In this document: positions 43,638 to 54,664 of the stretch, piece after piece
Position numbering within the stretch: position 1 is the stretch's first letter
How the letters are laid out: each line of letters begins with the position of its first letter
Origin: Portibacter lacus
GTDB taxonomy: Bacteria; Bacteroidota; Bacteroidia; Chitinophagales; Saprospiraceae
Length of the DNA: 64,000 bases
Assembly: GCF_021533215.1 (NCBI RefSeq)
Contig: NZ_JAJNKA010000002.1
Location: 485,001 to 549,000 of the forward strand
Reading direction: 5' to 3'
Notes under the pieces: generated by a model
The model's database searches: none
What the model saw: the letters and a program-made list of their open reading frames with translations, nothing else
What the model was told of the DNA's origin: nothing
Position numbers and translations under genes: made by a program

Positions 43638-45188
43638 GTGCAGAAAGATTTAATAATTGATGTGAGTCCCAGCAAAGTGGACATTGCATTGCTCGAAGAG
43701 GGAAAACTCGTCGAGCTACACAAACAAAAAGCAGATAGCAACTTTACTGTTGGAGATATATTTCTAGGTTCTATTAAGAAAACTATGCCTGGACTTAATG
43801 CTGCTTTTGTAGATATAGGCCATCGAAAAGATGCTTTTCTACATTACACCGACTTAGGACCACAATTGAAATCACTTAACAAATTTGTTAAGGAGACGCG
43901 TTCTAAGAAACAAACTACTCATCTCCTTGATCAATTCGAGAAGGAAAAAGATATCTTTAAATCAGGAAAAATAGATCAGGTTCTTAAGAAAAGAGATCTT
44001 GTCCTTGTTCAGGTTTTAAAAGAACCTATTTCTACGAAAGGTCCTAGACTTACTTGTGAAATAACCATTCCTGGAAGATTTGTAGTTTTAACTCCTTTTT
44101 ACAATAACGTTTCTGTTTCCAAAAAAGTAAGTAATCCCGAAGAAAGAAAAAGACTTCACACTTTAGTCGAAAGTATAAAACCGAAAAACTTCGGAATTAT
44201 CATTCGAACTGCAGCTGAAGGCAAGAAAGTTGCTGATCTACATGAAGAAATCAGTGGCCTAATGGAAACTTGGAAAGGCATGTGGAATTCACTAAAAACT
44301 GCTAAAGTAACTTCGAAATTAGTCAGTGAATTAGACAAATCAAGCAGCATCTTAAGAGATATTCTAAGTGATTCTTTTAGTAAGGTTGTGGTAAACGACA
44401 TGGAAACTTATGAAACGCTTAAAACGTTTCTGGAAACTTCCGCACCCAAACTTGCTAAAATACTTTCCCTCTATAAGTCAAACAAGCCGATATATGATAC
44501 TTTCGGTGTTTCTAGACAAATAAAATCTTCCTTCGGAAAGACCTCAACCATGAGTAGTGGTGCCTATCTAGTGATAGAGCACACGGAAGCTATGCATGTC
44601 ATAGATGTGAATAGTGGACCTAAAATGCAACGGAAAGATCAAGAGACTTCAGCATTAATGGTCAACATGGAATCGGCTAAGGAAATTGCTCGACAGTTAC
44701 GACTTAGAGATATCGGAGGAATTATCTTGATTGACTTTATAGATATGCGAAAGCAAGAAAATAAAGTGACGCTTTACAAAGCCATGAAAGATTACATGGA
44801 AGGAGACAGAGCACAGCATACCATTCTGCCTTTAAGTAAGTTCGGATTGATGCAGATCACGCGTCAAAGAACAAGGCCAGAAGTAAGTGTAGACACCTCT
44901 GAATTATGCCCGACTTGTCAAGGATCTGGAAAAGTAAATTCAACTGTTCTAATTACAGATGATATAGATCGTGATCTTAATTACATCATGACTTCTAGAC
45001 CCAAAAGCAAGGTTACACTGCATGTTCATCCATTTGTATATGCCTACTTGAAGAAGGGAATAAAAAGTCATCAACGAAGATGGTATTTCAAGTATAGTAG
45101 ATGGGTAAAGTTAGTTAGTGAGTTTGAATTTGGACTTAATCAATACGTCTTTTATGACAATCATGATGATGAAATTCGACTAGATTAA
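43638..45188 (+). CDS. rng: Ribonuclease E/G family protein
   Basis: 516 residues starting at GTG 43638 (no ATG is available). S1 RNA-binding domain from about 39 (VGDIFLGSIKKTMPGLNAAF, then VDIGHRKDAFLHYTDL), the DNase-I-like core with the two metal aspartates in DVNSGPK and LIDFIDM, and the Zn-link cysteines C424/C427 in CPTCQGSG. It processes rRNA and turns over mRNA. There is no long disordered RNase E tail, so it is RNase G-like. The HU to rng neighbourhood is conserved in the phylum. Confidence 0.95.
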   Translation: MQKDLIIDVSPSKVDIALLEEGKLVELHKQKADSNFTVGDIFLGSIKKTMPGLNAAFVDIGHRKDAFLHYTDLGPQLKSLNKFVKETRSKKQTTHLLDQFEKEKDIFKSGKIDQVLKKRDLVLVQVLKEPISTKGPRLTCEITIPGRFVVLTPFYNNVSVSKKVSNPEERKRLHTLVESIKPKNFGIIIRTAAEGKKVADLHEEISGLMETWKGMWNSLKTAKVTSKLVSELDKSSSILRDILSDSFSKVVVNDMETYETLKTFLETSAPKLAKILSLYKSNKPIYDTFGVSRQIKSSFGKTSTMSSGAYLVIEHTEAMHVIDVNSGPKMQRKDQETSALMVNMESAKEIARQLRLRDIGGIILIDFIDMRKQENKVTLYKAMKDYMEGDRAQHTILPLSKFGLMQITRQRTRPEVSVDTSELCPTCQGSGKVNSTVLITDDIDRDLNYIMTSRPKSKVTLHVHPFVYAYLKKGIKSHQRRWYFKYSRWVKLVSEFEFGLNQYVFYDNHDDEIRLD

Positions 45189-45261
45189 AATTTCTAGCGT
45201 TTTCTAAAGGACATATTTCCATTTTTTTACACTAGTAGTTATGAACATCTAAATCATAACT

Positions 45262-46581
45262 ATGGTAACTTTTCAAGAAGACTTACTCCACTACGTCTGG
45301 AAACTAAGATATTTTGATTTCGAAAATTTAAAAACCGTGAACGGAGAATCTGTAGAGATTCTCCATCCTGGTTTTCACAATTTTGATGCTGGTCCTGATT
45401 TCAGCGCTGGCAAGATTAAAATTGGATCCACTATTTGGAATGGAAACATCGAATTACATTTAAGAGCATCAGACTGGGTACGTCATGCACATTACAATGA
45501 TGATGCTTATGATAACGTAATCTTACATGTTGTTTATGACAATGATGAAGTTATCCTTCGCAAAAATGGTTCTACTATTCCATGCATTACTTTAAAGAAT
45601 AGGATCGATCCAGAGATTTTTGATAGATATCACTACTTAAGCGAAAACAAAAGCTGGGTTCCTTGTGAAAATTTAGTCACTGAAGTCGAAGAAATACAGA
45701 AACAAATATGGCTGGAAAGGTTGTTTGTTGCTAGACTAGAAGAGAAAAGCAAGAAAATTAGCGAGTTACTAGATTTCAGTAAGCATAATTGGGAGTATGT
45801 ATTGTTTATCATGCTTGGGAGATATTTCGGTTCTAGTATCAATTCTGATGCATTCGAATCTTTGTGCAAAAGCATCAACTTATTTACGATTTATAAAAAC
45901 AGAGATAACACACTGTTAGTAGAATCACTATTATTTGGCCAAGCTGGATTCTTAAAAGGAGAATTTAAAGATCCATATCCTAATACACTGAAAAACGAAT
46001 ATAAATTCATAAAACATAAATACAAATTAGATCCTATTCCCCTAAAATTATGGAAGTTTTTCAGGTTAAGACCTTCTAATTTTCCGACTATTAGAATTGC
46101 TCAGTTTGCTGCGTTAATCAATAAAAAACAATCCTTATTCAATTTCATCCTAGAGGCCAACAATCTCGATGAGCTCTACACGATTTTTGACATTTCTACA
46201 GAATCATATTGGGAAACCCACTACATGTTTGATAAAGAGTCGACTTTTTCCAGCAAAAATATCGGCAAAGGGTTTCAGAACATCATTTTAATCAATGCCG
46301 TTATTCCACTCATTTTCATTTACGGAAAGTTAAGACAAGAACAAAAATATATAGATAAGGCTATCGCCTTCATGCAGGAAATTCCTCCTGAACGAAACAA
46401 GGTAATTTCAAAGTGGAAAAAACTAAAATTCAAAGTTTCCAATGCTGCTGATACACAAGCACTAATTCATTTGAAAAAAGAATTCTGTGATCGTCATCGA
46501 TGCTTACAATGTGCCATCGGACATCAGGTTTTAAAGGAAGACTACCCAGTATATGGACTAATGTACCATGCTATTGATTAA
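45262..46581 (+). CDS. DUF2851 family protein
   Basis: 439 residues. N-terminal FQEDLLHYVWKLRYFDFENLKT, then HPGFHNFDAGPDFSAGKIKI, WNGNIELHLRASDWVRHAHYNDDAYDNVILHVVY, and near the end CDRHRCLQCAIG. The signature matches DUF2851, a Bacteroidota protein usually found near rng. The HxxDxxYxNVILHVVY and aspartate-rich start are reminiscent of nuclease folds, but activity is unproven. Starts 73 bp after rng. Confidence 0.88.
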   Translation: MVTFQEDLLHYVWKLRYFDFENLKTVNGESVEILHPGFHNFDAGPDFSAGKIKIGSTIWNGNIELHLRASDWVRHAHYNDDAYDNVILHVVYDNDEVILRKNGSTIPCITLKNRIDPEIFDRYHYLSENKSWVPCENLVTEVEEIQKQIWLERLFVARLEEKSKKISELLDFSKHNWEYVLFIMLGRYFGSSINSDAFESLCKSINLFTIYKNRDNTLLVESLLFGQAGFLKGEFKDPYPNTLKNEYKFIKHKYKLDPIPLKLWKFFRLRPSNFPTIRIAQFAALINKKQSLFNFILEANNLDELYTIFDISTESYWETHYMFDKESTFSSKNIGKGFQNIILINAVIPLIFIYGKLRQEQKYIDKAIAFMQEIPPERNKVISKWKKLKFKVSNAADTQALIHLKKEFCDRHRCLQCAIGHQVLKEDYPVYGLMYHAID

Positions 46582-46668
46582 TGATCAGCACTACAAAAGT
46601 CGGTCGTAATGATTTAAGTTTGACAGAAGAGCTTTCTTGTCAATGTAACATTTATATTTACCTAAAAA

Positions 46669-47190
46669 ATGCTCGAAATACTGGTGAGTATATTGTACTT
46701 TATCAATAAGGTATTTTTATTGTTAAATGAAAAAGCAGGCTGGGTTATAGGCATTGTCGCTTCTGGAGCTGCAGTATTATATTTTATTGGGATTCAACTC
46801 TACATTTTTAGTGCGCTAGAAATTGCTTGCTTGTGTATTATGATTTATGGCGCTTTAGGAAAGAATGATGCTAAGAAAATAGCGTTGTATGTATATGGGA
46901 TTTGTGTTCTAGTAACAATTCTATTATTAATAAAAATTCCAGATTCGGGTTTGCTTGAGTTTATTACTTCCCTGTTATTCATGGTCGCGTTTGTGAATTT
47001 AGCCAATAACAAAAGGCAATCAGGTTGGGTTGCAATGGGTATCTCACATGCTATTATGGCATACATAACTTTAGGAAAAGATCAATATGTATTTGCCATT
47101 TTACAAGCAGCTTCGGTAGTTGTTTGTATGATAGGAAGTATAAATCCAAAATTGACCATTAGGTCATTAAGGCCAAAGAAAGCAAGTTAA
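46669..47190 (+). CDS. PnuC-like integral membrane protein
   Basis: 173 residues, seven hydrophobic segments. The stretch KAGWVIGIVASGAAVLYFIGIQ and then ALEIACLCIMIYGALG follows the pattern of the PnuC vitamin B3 transporter helices, where Trp, Gly, Tyr and Gln line the channel, but the usual PnuC WNWxxG motifs are weak. It could import nicotinamide riboside or a related vitamin; other small transporters are possible. Alone on + strand, convergent with a glycosyltransferase. Confidence 0.5.
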   Translation: MLEILVSILYFINKVFLLLNEKAGWVIGIVASGAAVLYFIGIQLYIFSALEIACLCIMIYGALGKNDAKKIALYVYGICVLVTILLLIKIPDSGLLEFITSLLFMVAFVNLANNKRQSGWVAMGISHAIMAYITLGKDQYVFAILQAASVVVCMIGSINPKLTIRSLRPKKAS

Positions 47191-47207
47191 TATTCTTTAA
47201 AAATAAT

Positions 47208-47235
47208 GAATCAGCAAAAATGAAAATACTGATTC
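47208..47235 (-). terminator. Terminator-like hairpin at glycosyltransferase 3' end
   Basis: GAATCAG (47208-47214) pairs with CTGATTC (47229-47235). Read on the - strand the structure spans the stop codon and is followed by ATTATTTTTAAAG, a U-rich tail. Confidence 0.45.
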
Positions 47236-48206
47236 CCACTAAAATGTACTCGTTCTATTAAATGAGATCGATCAGCTTGAAAATTGACATCTGATATGGC
47301 GGTAATGATTTGTTTTGATGTGGGTTCCATTAAGATTTCAGCATCTTCTATAAGCACTTCGTAAATGTGTTTTCCAATCTTCTTCTCATTATCAGTGATC
47401 CATCGAAATGGCATTTCATTTTCTAATAAAAGCTTCGCTAAGGATTTTCCTTTTTTCCCCGCTCCCCATAATATTAAAGGAATTGAATCATTATGATCGA
47501 TCTTTCTAAAATATTCAATCTTGAGTGGGAAGAAATTTTGGTCAGCATAGTTAGGATCATTTCTGGAAGCTCGTTCTGAGTGATCTCTCCACAAGTGTAA
47601 TACTTTATCTATTCCGTGTATTGTGTATCCCGCTTCATAGAATCTAAATAGCAAATCATAATCCTCAGGATATTGACTTATTTCAAAAGCTTGAATACGA
47701 AGGAGGTCCGATCGATGTGCCATCCAACACGCAGAAGGCAAAGTGCATTCTTTATAGATAGAAGTATAATAAAATTGCTGATTAATCCACTTCTCATAAT
47801 CTTTGAAACCTTGAAATAATACATCATCAGAAAAATATTCAACCATTCCACTGCTTATATGACCAGGTCCGAGCAATTGAATTTCACTCCATAAAGATGA
47901 TAATTTATCTACGGGCATAATATCATCGGCATCCATTCTGGTAATAAAATGCCCTTTAGACTTCCGGAACGCTAATCTTAAAGCGCCGATGATTCCTTTA
48001 TTTTCGTTTTTGTAAATGGATATTCTCGGATCCTTGATTGCAAATTGACCTAATAACTGAAATGAGTTATCTGTGGAAAAATCATCAACAATAATGAGCT
48101 CCCAATTTTTAAAATCTTGAGAAATAATAGACTGAATACAAGAATCTAAATATTTTTCTTCATTAAAAACAGGCATCAGAATGCTTACCAATGGGGAGTT
48201 CTTCAT
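47211..48206 (-). CDS. GT2 glycosyltransferase with C-terminal Rossmann-like domain
   Basis: 331 residues from the ATG at 48206, which places the family start MKNSPLVSILMPVFNEEKYL at the N-terminus; a longer frame to 48260 adds 18 unlikely residues. GT-A fold with IIVDDFSTDNS and the metal motif RMDADDIM (about 93-100), then an acceptor region. The last ~90 residues (PLILWGAGKKGKSLAKLLLE...FRWITDNEKKIGKHIYEV) look like an added nucleotide-binding Rossmann fold. Transfers a sugar to a surface polysaccharide or glycoprotein; substrate unknown. Monocistronic. Confidence 0.87.
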   Translation of the reverse strand: MKNSPLVSILMPVFNEEKYLDSCIQSIISQDFKNWELIIVDDFSTDNSFQLLGQFAIKDPRISIYKNENKGIIGALRLAFRKSKGHFITRMDADDIMPVDKLSSLWSEIQLLGPGHISSGMVEYFSDDVLFQGFKDYEKWINQQFYYTSIYKECTLPSACWMAHRSDLLRIQAFEISQYPEDYDLLFRFYEAGYTIHGIDKVLHLWRDHSERASRNDPNYADQNFFPLKIEYFRKIDHNDSIPLILWGAGKKGKSLAKLLLENEMPFRWITDNEKKIGKHIYEVLIEDAEILMEPTSKQIITAISDVNFQADRSHLIERVHFSGNQYFHFC

Positions 48207-48335
48207 TTTAAGACTATAATGTTTTGCTACCTCTAAAAGTATAGAAATTAAATTCTGCAAACTTGCTTAGATCAAAATATCCAAAATTGATGGAAATTTT
48301 GTTCATTTTTAGTCGTCTCTATGAGACTAAAGCAT

Positions 48336-48343
48336 TATCTTTG
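48336..48343 (+). promoter_or_regulatory. -7 element of atpD
   Basis: TATCTTTG, exact match to TAnnTTTG, 52 bp before the atpD ATG; no -33 TTG at the usual distance. Confidence 0.5.
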
Positions 48344-48392
48344 CAGCGTTTTTGAGAGGCCTATTGTTTTTAATAAAATCACAAGTAAATAA

Positions 48393-49910
<1,518 letters not shown>

Positions 49911-49912
49911 TT

Positions 49913-50161
49913 ATGAATTTAACAGTATTAACGCCTGGAAAGGAAGTATATAATGGAGCCGTAGCTTCTGTAAAAGTTCCCGGAACATCCGGAGAATTTG
50001 AAGTAAGAAAAGGCCACGCTGCAATTGTATCTTCTTTAAAAGAAGGAAACGTGAAAATAAAAGCTGAAGATGGAACACTCGTTTCTTTTTCAATTGCGAA
50101 TGGCTTCATAGAAGTTTTAAGAGATGAAGTTTCTATACTTGTCCAAGGTTATAAAGCTTAA
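49913..50161 (+). CDS. atpC: F1Fo ATP synthase subunit epsilon, short form
   Basis: 82 residues: only the N-terminal beta-sandwich (MNLTVLTPGKEVYNGAVASVKVPGTSGEFEVRKGHA) is present. The C-terminal two-helix domain that inhibits ATP hydrolysis in many bacteria is missing, as is usual in this phylum. Begins 2 bp after atpD and is followed by a strong terminator. Confidence 0.94.
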   Translation: MNLTVLTPGKEVYNGAVASVKVPGTSGEFEVRKGHAAIVSSLKEGNVKIKAEDGTLVSFSIANGFIEVLRDEVSILVQGYKA

Positions 50162-50179
50162 AAAAATTCTCATATATAA

Positions 50180-50215
50180 AAAAAGCTAGACACTAACCTG
50201 TCTAGCTTTTTTTTT
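50180..50215 (+). terminator. Intrinsic terminator of atpD-atpC
   Basis: GCTAGACA (50185-50192) and TGTCTAGC (50199-50206) form a perfect stem with a 6-nt loop, preceded by an A-run and followed by nine T residues. It can serve both strands. Confidence 0.92.
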
Positions 50216-50274
50216 GCCAATTTCTTTGATCAGCTTTAGGAGTATCACATCTAATAAATCATCTTATGATTGAC

Positions 50275-51237
50275 CTACAGAAAACCCTCTCTTATAAAAT
50301 CATGGATATGTATAATTCCCTTATAATCTCCATGATCGCTAATAATGATGTGTGAAATACTATGAGCTCTCATTTTAGTAAATGCCTCATAAGCTAATAC
50401 ATCAGATTCGATGGTATATGGCGAAACTGTCATGATGTCTTTAGCAGTAAGATGGCTGATGTCTTTCATAGACTGCAGCATTCTCCTTAAATCACCATCC
50501 GTTATAATTCCCAAGATCTTATTGTCTTCACAAATAACCGTCGCACCTAATCTCTTACTGGTCATTTCGATAATGGTTTCCCGAATACTAGCATCAGGAT
50601 GGATAACTGGTTTTTCATTCTTTAAGTATAGTTCTTCCACTTTCACAAATAACTGCTTACCGATAGATCCACCTGGATGCAAACTTGCAAACTCTTTATT
50701 AGAAAACCCGCGCAATGAAAGTAAGCAAACTGCTATTGCATCACCTAATGCCAGTTGTGCCGTGGTACTTGATGTCGGAATCAGATTATTAGGACTCGCT
50801 TCACTGCCTAATGGAATAATTAAATGGTGATCACAAGATTCCGTCAAAAAACATTTTGGTTCAGAGCAAATTCCAATCACTGTAGTTCCTTGCAACTTAA
50901 CCAATGGAACGATGAGTTGTAATTCAGCGGTCTGTCCACTTTTTGAAAGACAAATCAGAATATCTTCTTTTCGAACCATGCCTAAATCTCCATGTGCTGC
51001 ATCACCGGCATGCATATAAATAGCAGGGCTACCTGTCGAATTAAGTGTCGCAACAATTTTCTGTGCGATCAACGCACTTTTCCCAATACCAGTAATTATA
51101 ATTCTACCTTTACACTTGAAAAGTAACTCTACGATAAAAACAAAATGTTGATCTAATGATTGCCCCAGATCTTCAAGCGTCCTTGATTCTTCAAAAATCG
51201 TGTCTTTCGCAATTTTTAGAATGTCTTTTTCCATCAA
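50275..51237 (-). CDS. kdsD: Arabinose-5-phosphate isomerase (KdsD/GutQ/KpsF family)
   Basis: 320 residues: SIS domain (GRIIITGIGKSALIAQKIVATLNSTGSPAIYMHAGDAAHGDLG, then SKSGQTAEL) and two CBS domains in the C-terminal ~120 residues. Interconverts ribulose-5-P and arabinose-5-P, the entry to KDO for lipopolysaccharide. Start MMEKD has a possible alternative ATG one codon later. A ~230-bp gap separates it from divergent recQ. Confidence 0.93.
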   Translation of the reverse strand: MMEKDILKIAKDTIFEESRTLEDLGQSLDQHFVFIVELLFKCKGRIIITGIGKSALIAQKIVATLNSTGSPAIYMHAGDAAHGDLGMVRKEDILICLSKSGQTAELQLIVPLVKLQGTTVIGICSEPKCFLTESCDHHLIIPLGSEASPNNLIPTSSTTAQLALGDAIAVCLLSLRGFSNKEFASLHPGGSIGKQLFVKVEELYLKNEKPVIHPDASIRETIIEMTSKRLGATVICEDNKILGIITDGDLRRMLQSMKDISHLTAKDIMTVSPYTIESDVLAYEAFTKMRAHSISHIIISDHGDYKGIIHIHDFIREGFL

Positions 51238-51467
51238 CTTATTTTAAATAATATTGTGACAAAGGTATTGATATTCGTCATAATAACAGAATCTAGTCAT
51301 ATGTTGATAAAAAATAGCAAAAAGTCCAATTGACAACCGTTTTTTATTAACCATTAGATACTAAAATTGGTTAAAAAGGAGTATATTTAATAACCATTAT
51401 GAGAATAAAATTTATCCCTTTCAAATCAGTTTTTTATTGATTAATCATCGTTTATTAACACATAATT

Positions 51468-53666
51468 ATGCTAGTACAGAGTGTGGATTTGAATGAAGCC
51501 CTGCAAAAATATTTTGGTTTCGATGCATTTAAAGATACCCAAGAAAAAATCATACAGAGTGTTTTAGATCAAGAAGATACTTTTGTTATTATGCCTACTG
51601 GTGGCGGTAAGTCTTTATGCTACCAATTACCTGCATTAATGATGGAAGGAACAGCACTTATTATTTCTCCATTAATAGCATTAATGAAGAACCAAGTCGA
51701 TTCCATTCGCGGATATAGTAAAGAAGATAATATTGCTCATTTTCTGAACTCATCTTTGAATAAAACACAGATAAAAGAAGTAAAAGAAGATATCGTTGCA
51801 GGGAACACTAAAATGCTTTTTATTGCACCTGAAACACTAACTAAAGATGAAAATATTGAATTCTTCAAGAATGTTAATATTTCATTTGTTGCAGTAGATG
51901 AAGCTCACTGTATCTCTGAATGGGGACATGACTTCCGTCCTGAGTATAGAAGAATTAAAGTAATGATCGATTCTATCGGCTCTAATATTCCGATAATCGC
52001 ATTAACCGCAACCGCTACTCCTAAAGTCCAAACAGATATTGTGAAGATCTTAGGAATGGAAAATCCGCATACTTATGTCTCTTCTTTTAACAGAGATAAT
52101 CTCTTTTACGAAATAAGGCCGAAAAGCACTAAAGAGAAAACGATAAAAAGTATCGTCCAGACTGTTAAAAGCATGGCTGGTAAATCAGGTATTATATATG
52201 TCCAATCGAGGAAATCTACGGAAGAAATAGCACAAGTTTTAAGAATAAATGGTGTGAAAGCTTCTCCTTATCACGCTGGATTAGACGCTAAGACTAGGTC
52301 GCAAGTTCAAGATAACTTCCTTATGGAAGAAATCGATGTAATATGCGCTACGATAGCTTTCGGAATGGGAATAGATAAGCCAGATGTGCGCTTTGTAATC
52401 CACTACGATATTGCAAAAAGTATAGAAAATTACTATCAAGAAACAGGAAGAGCAGGAAGAGATGGATTGCCAAGTCATTGCATCGCTTATTACTCTTACA
52501 AAGATATAAGTAAGCTCGAAAAATTCTTACGAGATAAGCCAGTTGCAGAAAGGGAAATGGGTGCTCAATTATTAGAGGAGATCATCGCTTTTTGTGAGAC
52601 AGGAGCTTGCAGAAGAACATTCCTATTACACTATTTTGGTGAAGAATTTGAAGCCGATCAATGTGATGATCTATGCGATAATTGTAAAAACCCGAAACCA
52701 AAGATTATGGTTAAGGATGAAATGCAAATAGCACTTCAGATTATCGATGAATTAAATGAAAAACATACTCTAAAACTTCTAGTTGAGTTCGCACTAGGTA
52801 GAGCAACTAAGGAGCTAAAAGATTTCAGATATGATGGTCGGAAATTCTTCGGAGCACTTAAAGATAAAGAAGAGATATTCATATACTCTTTGTTTAGACA
52901 AGCGTTGCTGAATGATTTAGCATTTAAGGAAGTAGAAGAATATGGAGTATTAAAAATCTCTGAAAAAGGACGCAAATTCATTGCTTCTCCGACGGATATC
53001 AAAATTCCAATTAACCACGACTACGAAGAGTTACAAGACGAAACTGTAGTTAATACAAGTGGCGGTGGCGCTCTTGATGATGAATTGCTAAAGATGCTGA
53101 AAGAGCTCAGACTACGTGAAGCGAAAAAGCAAAGCGTTAAGCCTTGGGTTATATTCTTCGATCCTTCACTGATCGAAATGGCAACGCATTATCCGATTTC
53201 CATGGATGATATGATAAACATTTCAGGTGTAAGTCTCGGTAAAGCAAAACGTTATGGTAAGCCTTTTATTGAATTGATAAAAGACTACGTAGAAGAAAAT
53301 AACATAGAACGACCACAAGATTTTGTTGTAAAACAAGTCGCTAATAAATCAAGAGATAAAGTTAGTATCATCCAAGGAATTGACAAGAAATTTCACCTTG
53401 AAGAAATTGCTGATTCTGTGAAACTATCTTTAGATGATTTGCTTCAAGAAATGTACATCATTGTATCATCAGGAACTAAGTTAAACCTTGATTATTATAT
53501 AGATGACAATATAGATGAAGAAATTGTCGAAGAAATAGAAGACTATTTCGGAGAAGCTGAATCAGATGACGTAGAAGCAGCTATTAAAGAAATAGATGAT
53601 GAAGACATAACAAGAGAAGAAATAGAAATCGTACGATTAAAATTCATCTCTGAGAACGCGATCTAG
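51468..53666 (+). CDS. recQ: ATP-dependent DNA helicase RecQ
   Basis: 732 residues. Motif I MPTGGGKSLCYQLP (about 43-56), DEAH box AVDEAHCISEWGHDFRPEYR, motif VI QETGRAGRDG, then the RQC zinc-binding cysteines (about CETGACRR...CDDLCDNC) and winged helix, an HRDC-like helical region, and an acidic C-terminal tail (about 680-720). 3'-5' helicase for recombination and fork repair. aroQ follows with no gap, so the two are one operon. Confidence 0.97.
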   Translation: MLVQSVDLNEALQKYFGFDAFKDTQEKIIQSVLDQEDTFVIMPTGGGKSLCYQLPALMMEGTALIISPLIALMKNQVDSIRGYSKEDNIAHFLNSSLNKTQIKEVKEDIVAGNTKMLFIAPETLTKDENIEFFKNVNISFVAVDEAHCISEWGHDFRPEYRRIKVMIDSIGSNIPIIALTATATPKVQTDIVKILGMENPHTYVSSFNRDNLFYEIRPKSTKEKTIKSIVQTVKSMAGKSGIIYVQSRKSTEEIAQVLRINGVKASPYHAGLDAKTRSQVQDNFLMEEIDVICATIAFGMGIDKPDVRFVIHYDIAKSIENYYQETGRAGRDGLPSHCIAYYSYKDISKLEKFLRDKPVAEREMGAQLLEEIIAFCETGACRRTFLLHYFGEEFEADQCDDLCDNCKNPKPKIMVKDEMQIALQIIDELNEKHTLKLLVEFALGRATKELKDFRYDGRKFFGALKDKEEIFIYSLFRQALLNDLAFKEVEEYGVLKISEKGRKFIASPTDIKIPINHDYEELQDETVVNTSGGGALDDELLKMLKELRLREAKKQSVKPWVIFFDPSLIEMATHYPISMDDMINISGVSLGKAKRYGKPFIELIKDYVEENNIERPQDFVVKQVANKSRDKVSIIQGIDKKFHLEEIADSVKLSLDDLLQEMYIIVSSGTKLNLDYYIDDNIDEEIVEEIEDYFGEAESDDVEAAIKEIDDEDITREEIEIVRLKFISENAI

Positions 53667-54095
53667 ATGCACATACATATAATGAACGGTCCTAACTTAA
53701 ATTTGTTAGGGCGCAGGGAACCTGGAATTTACGGAAGTAAAGATTTTGAAAGTTATTTCGAAGAATTAAAAGCACAATTCCCTGACGACGAATTGTATTA
53801 TTTTCAATCCAATCATGAAGGTGCTCTCTTAGACTACCTTCACGATATTGGATTTTCACCATGTGGGATCATCATTAATGCTGGTGCTTATACCCATACT
53901 TCTATCGCCTTGGCAGATGCAATAAGTGGAATAAAGGCACCAGTCGTAGAAGTGCATATTTCTAATGTATACGAGAGAGAAGTATTCAGGCATCATTCTT
54001 ACATTAAGCCTGTCTGTGTTCATACCATTGTCGGAAAAGGTTTAGATGGATATGCGGAAGCGATCGAATACCTTAAGACTTCTCCGGAAGCGTAA
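53667..54095 (+). CDS. aroQ: Type II 3-dehydroquinate dehydratase
   Basis: 142 residues. Flavodoxin-like enzyme: MNGPNLNLLGRREPGIYGS with the catalytic Tyr22, SNHEGALLDYLH, INAGAYTHTSIALADAI and EVHISNVYERE. Third step of the shikimate pathway. Its ATG directly follows the recQ stop codon. Its 3' end overlaps the convergent gene at 54073 by 23 bp. Confidence 0.97.
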   Translation: MHIHIMNGPNLNLLGRREPGIYGSKDFESYFEELKAQFPDDELYYFQSNHEGALLDYLHDIGFSPCGIIINAGAYTHTSIALADAISGIKAPVVEVHISNVYEREVFRHHSYIKPVCVHTIVGKGLDGYAEAIEYLKTSPEA

Positions 54096-54573
54096 ACCTT
54101 GTATCTATAATCCTTAATCGGTTTTTATCATTTATCTTAACGGGAATCTTGTAAAACAGTTTTCTGAAAAGCCAGCCACCAACAAATGAACCTCCTCCTA
54201 TAGATAAAACCCGTGTCCAGGAAGTGTTCTCACCAAAAGTTGCAGCAAGCGCTCCTTGAACCAACCATACCACACCAAATGTCTGAACCGTACCTCCTAA
54301 GTATTGAACTGAATTTCGAAACAACATAAAATCTGTAACATGTTCTATTTGCAAAATCTCATTATTCAATAAAAGGGTATTTTCATCTACCAGAATCTTC
54401 TCAATCTTTCCTTTGTTCCAAACTCCAGGATTATAATTGACCTGATAGGTTATCTGGTCACCTACAGCGTACTTAAGTGCCTTCGGATCATTAAAAATTT
54501 CCAACTGAACAAAAACTTGCGCATTGGTAGAAAATAAAAAACATGATAGTATAGTGATTAATAAAATCCTCAT
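54073..54573 (-). CDS. Hypothetical secreted protein
   Basis: 166 residues with a signal peptide (MRILLITILSCFLFSTNAQ). The mature part has a small beta-rich domain (LKYAVGDQITYQVNYN...GKIEKILVDENTLLLNNEIL) reminiscent of SH3-like regions, then a hydrophobic stretch (about 98-133) and a basic tail. Similar small exported proteins are common in this phylum; function unknown. It overlaps aroQ tail-to-tail by 23 bp. Confidence 0.72.
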   Translation of the reverse strand: MRILLITILSCFLFSTNAQVFVQLEIFNDPKALKYAVGDQITYQVNYNPGVWNKGKIEKILVDENTLLLNNEILQIEHVTDFMLFRNSVQYLGGTVQTFGVVWLVQGALAATFGENTSWTRVLSIGGGSFVGGWLFRKLFYKIPVKINDKNRLRIIDTRFTLPEKS

Positions 54574-54664
54574 TCTTCAGAATTATAATATAATGGAATA
54601 TAGTTATATCGATTAAAAAGATAAGGATGATGTCTAAGATTATTTTTTATTTCAGATTTTCAAT

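Noticed and set aside
53667-54573. Frameshift or annotation error at the overlapping 3' ends of aroQ and its convergent neighbour
   Set aside because: Both proteins have complete, family-plausible or signal-peptide-bearing sequences, so a 23-bp tail-to-tail overlap is accepted as real.
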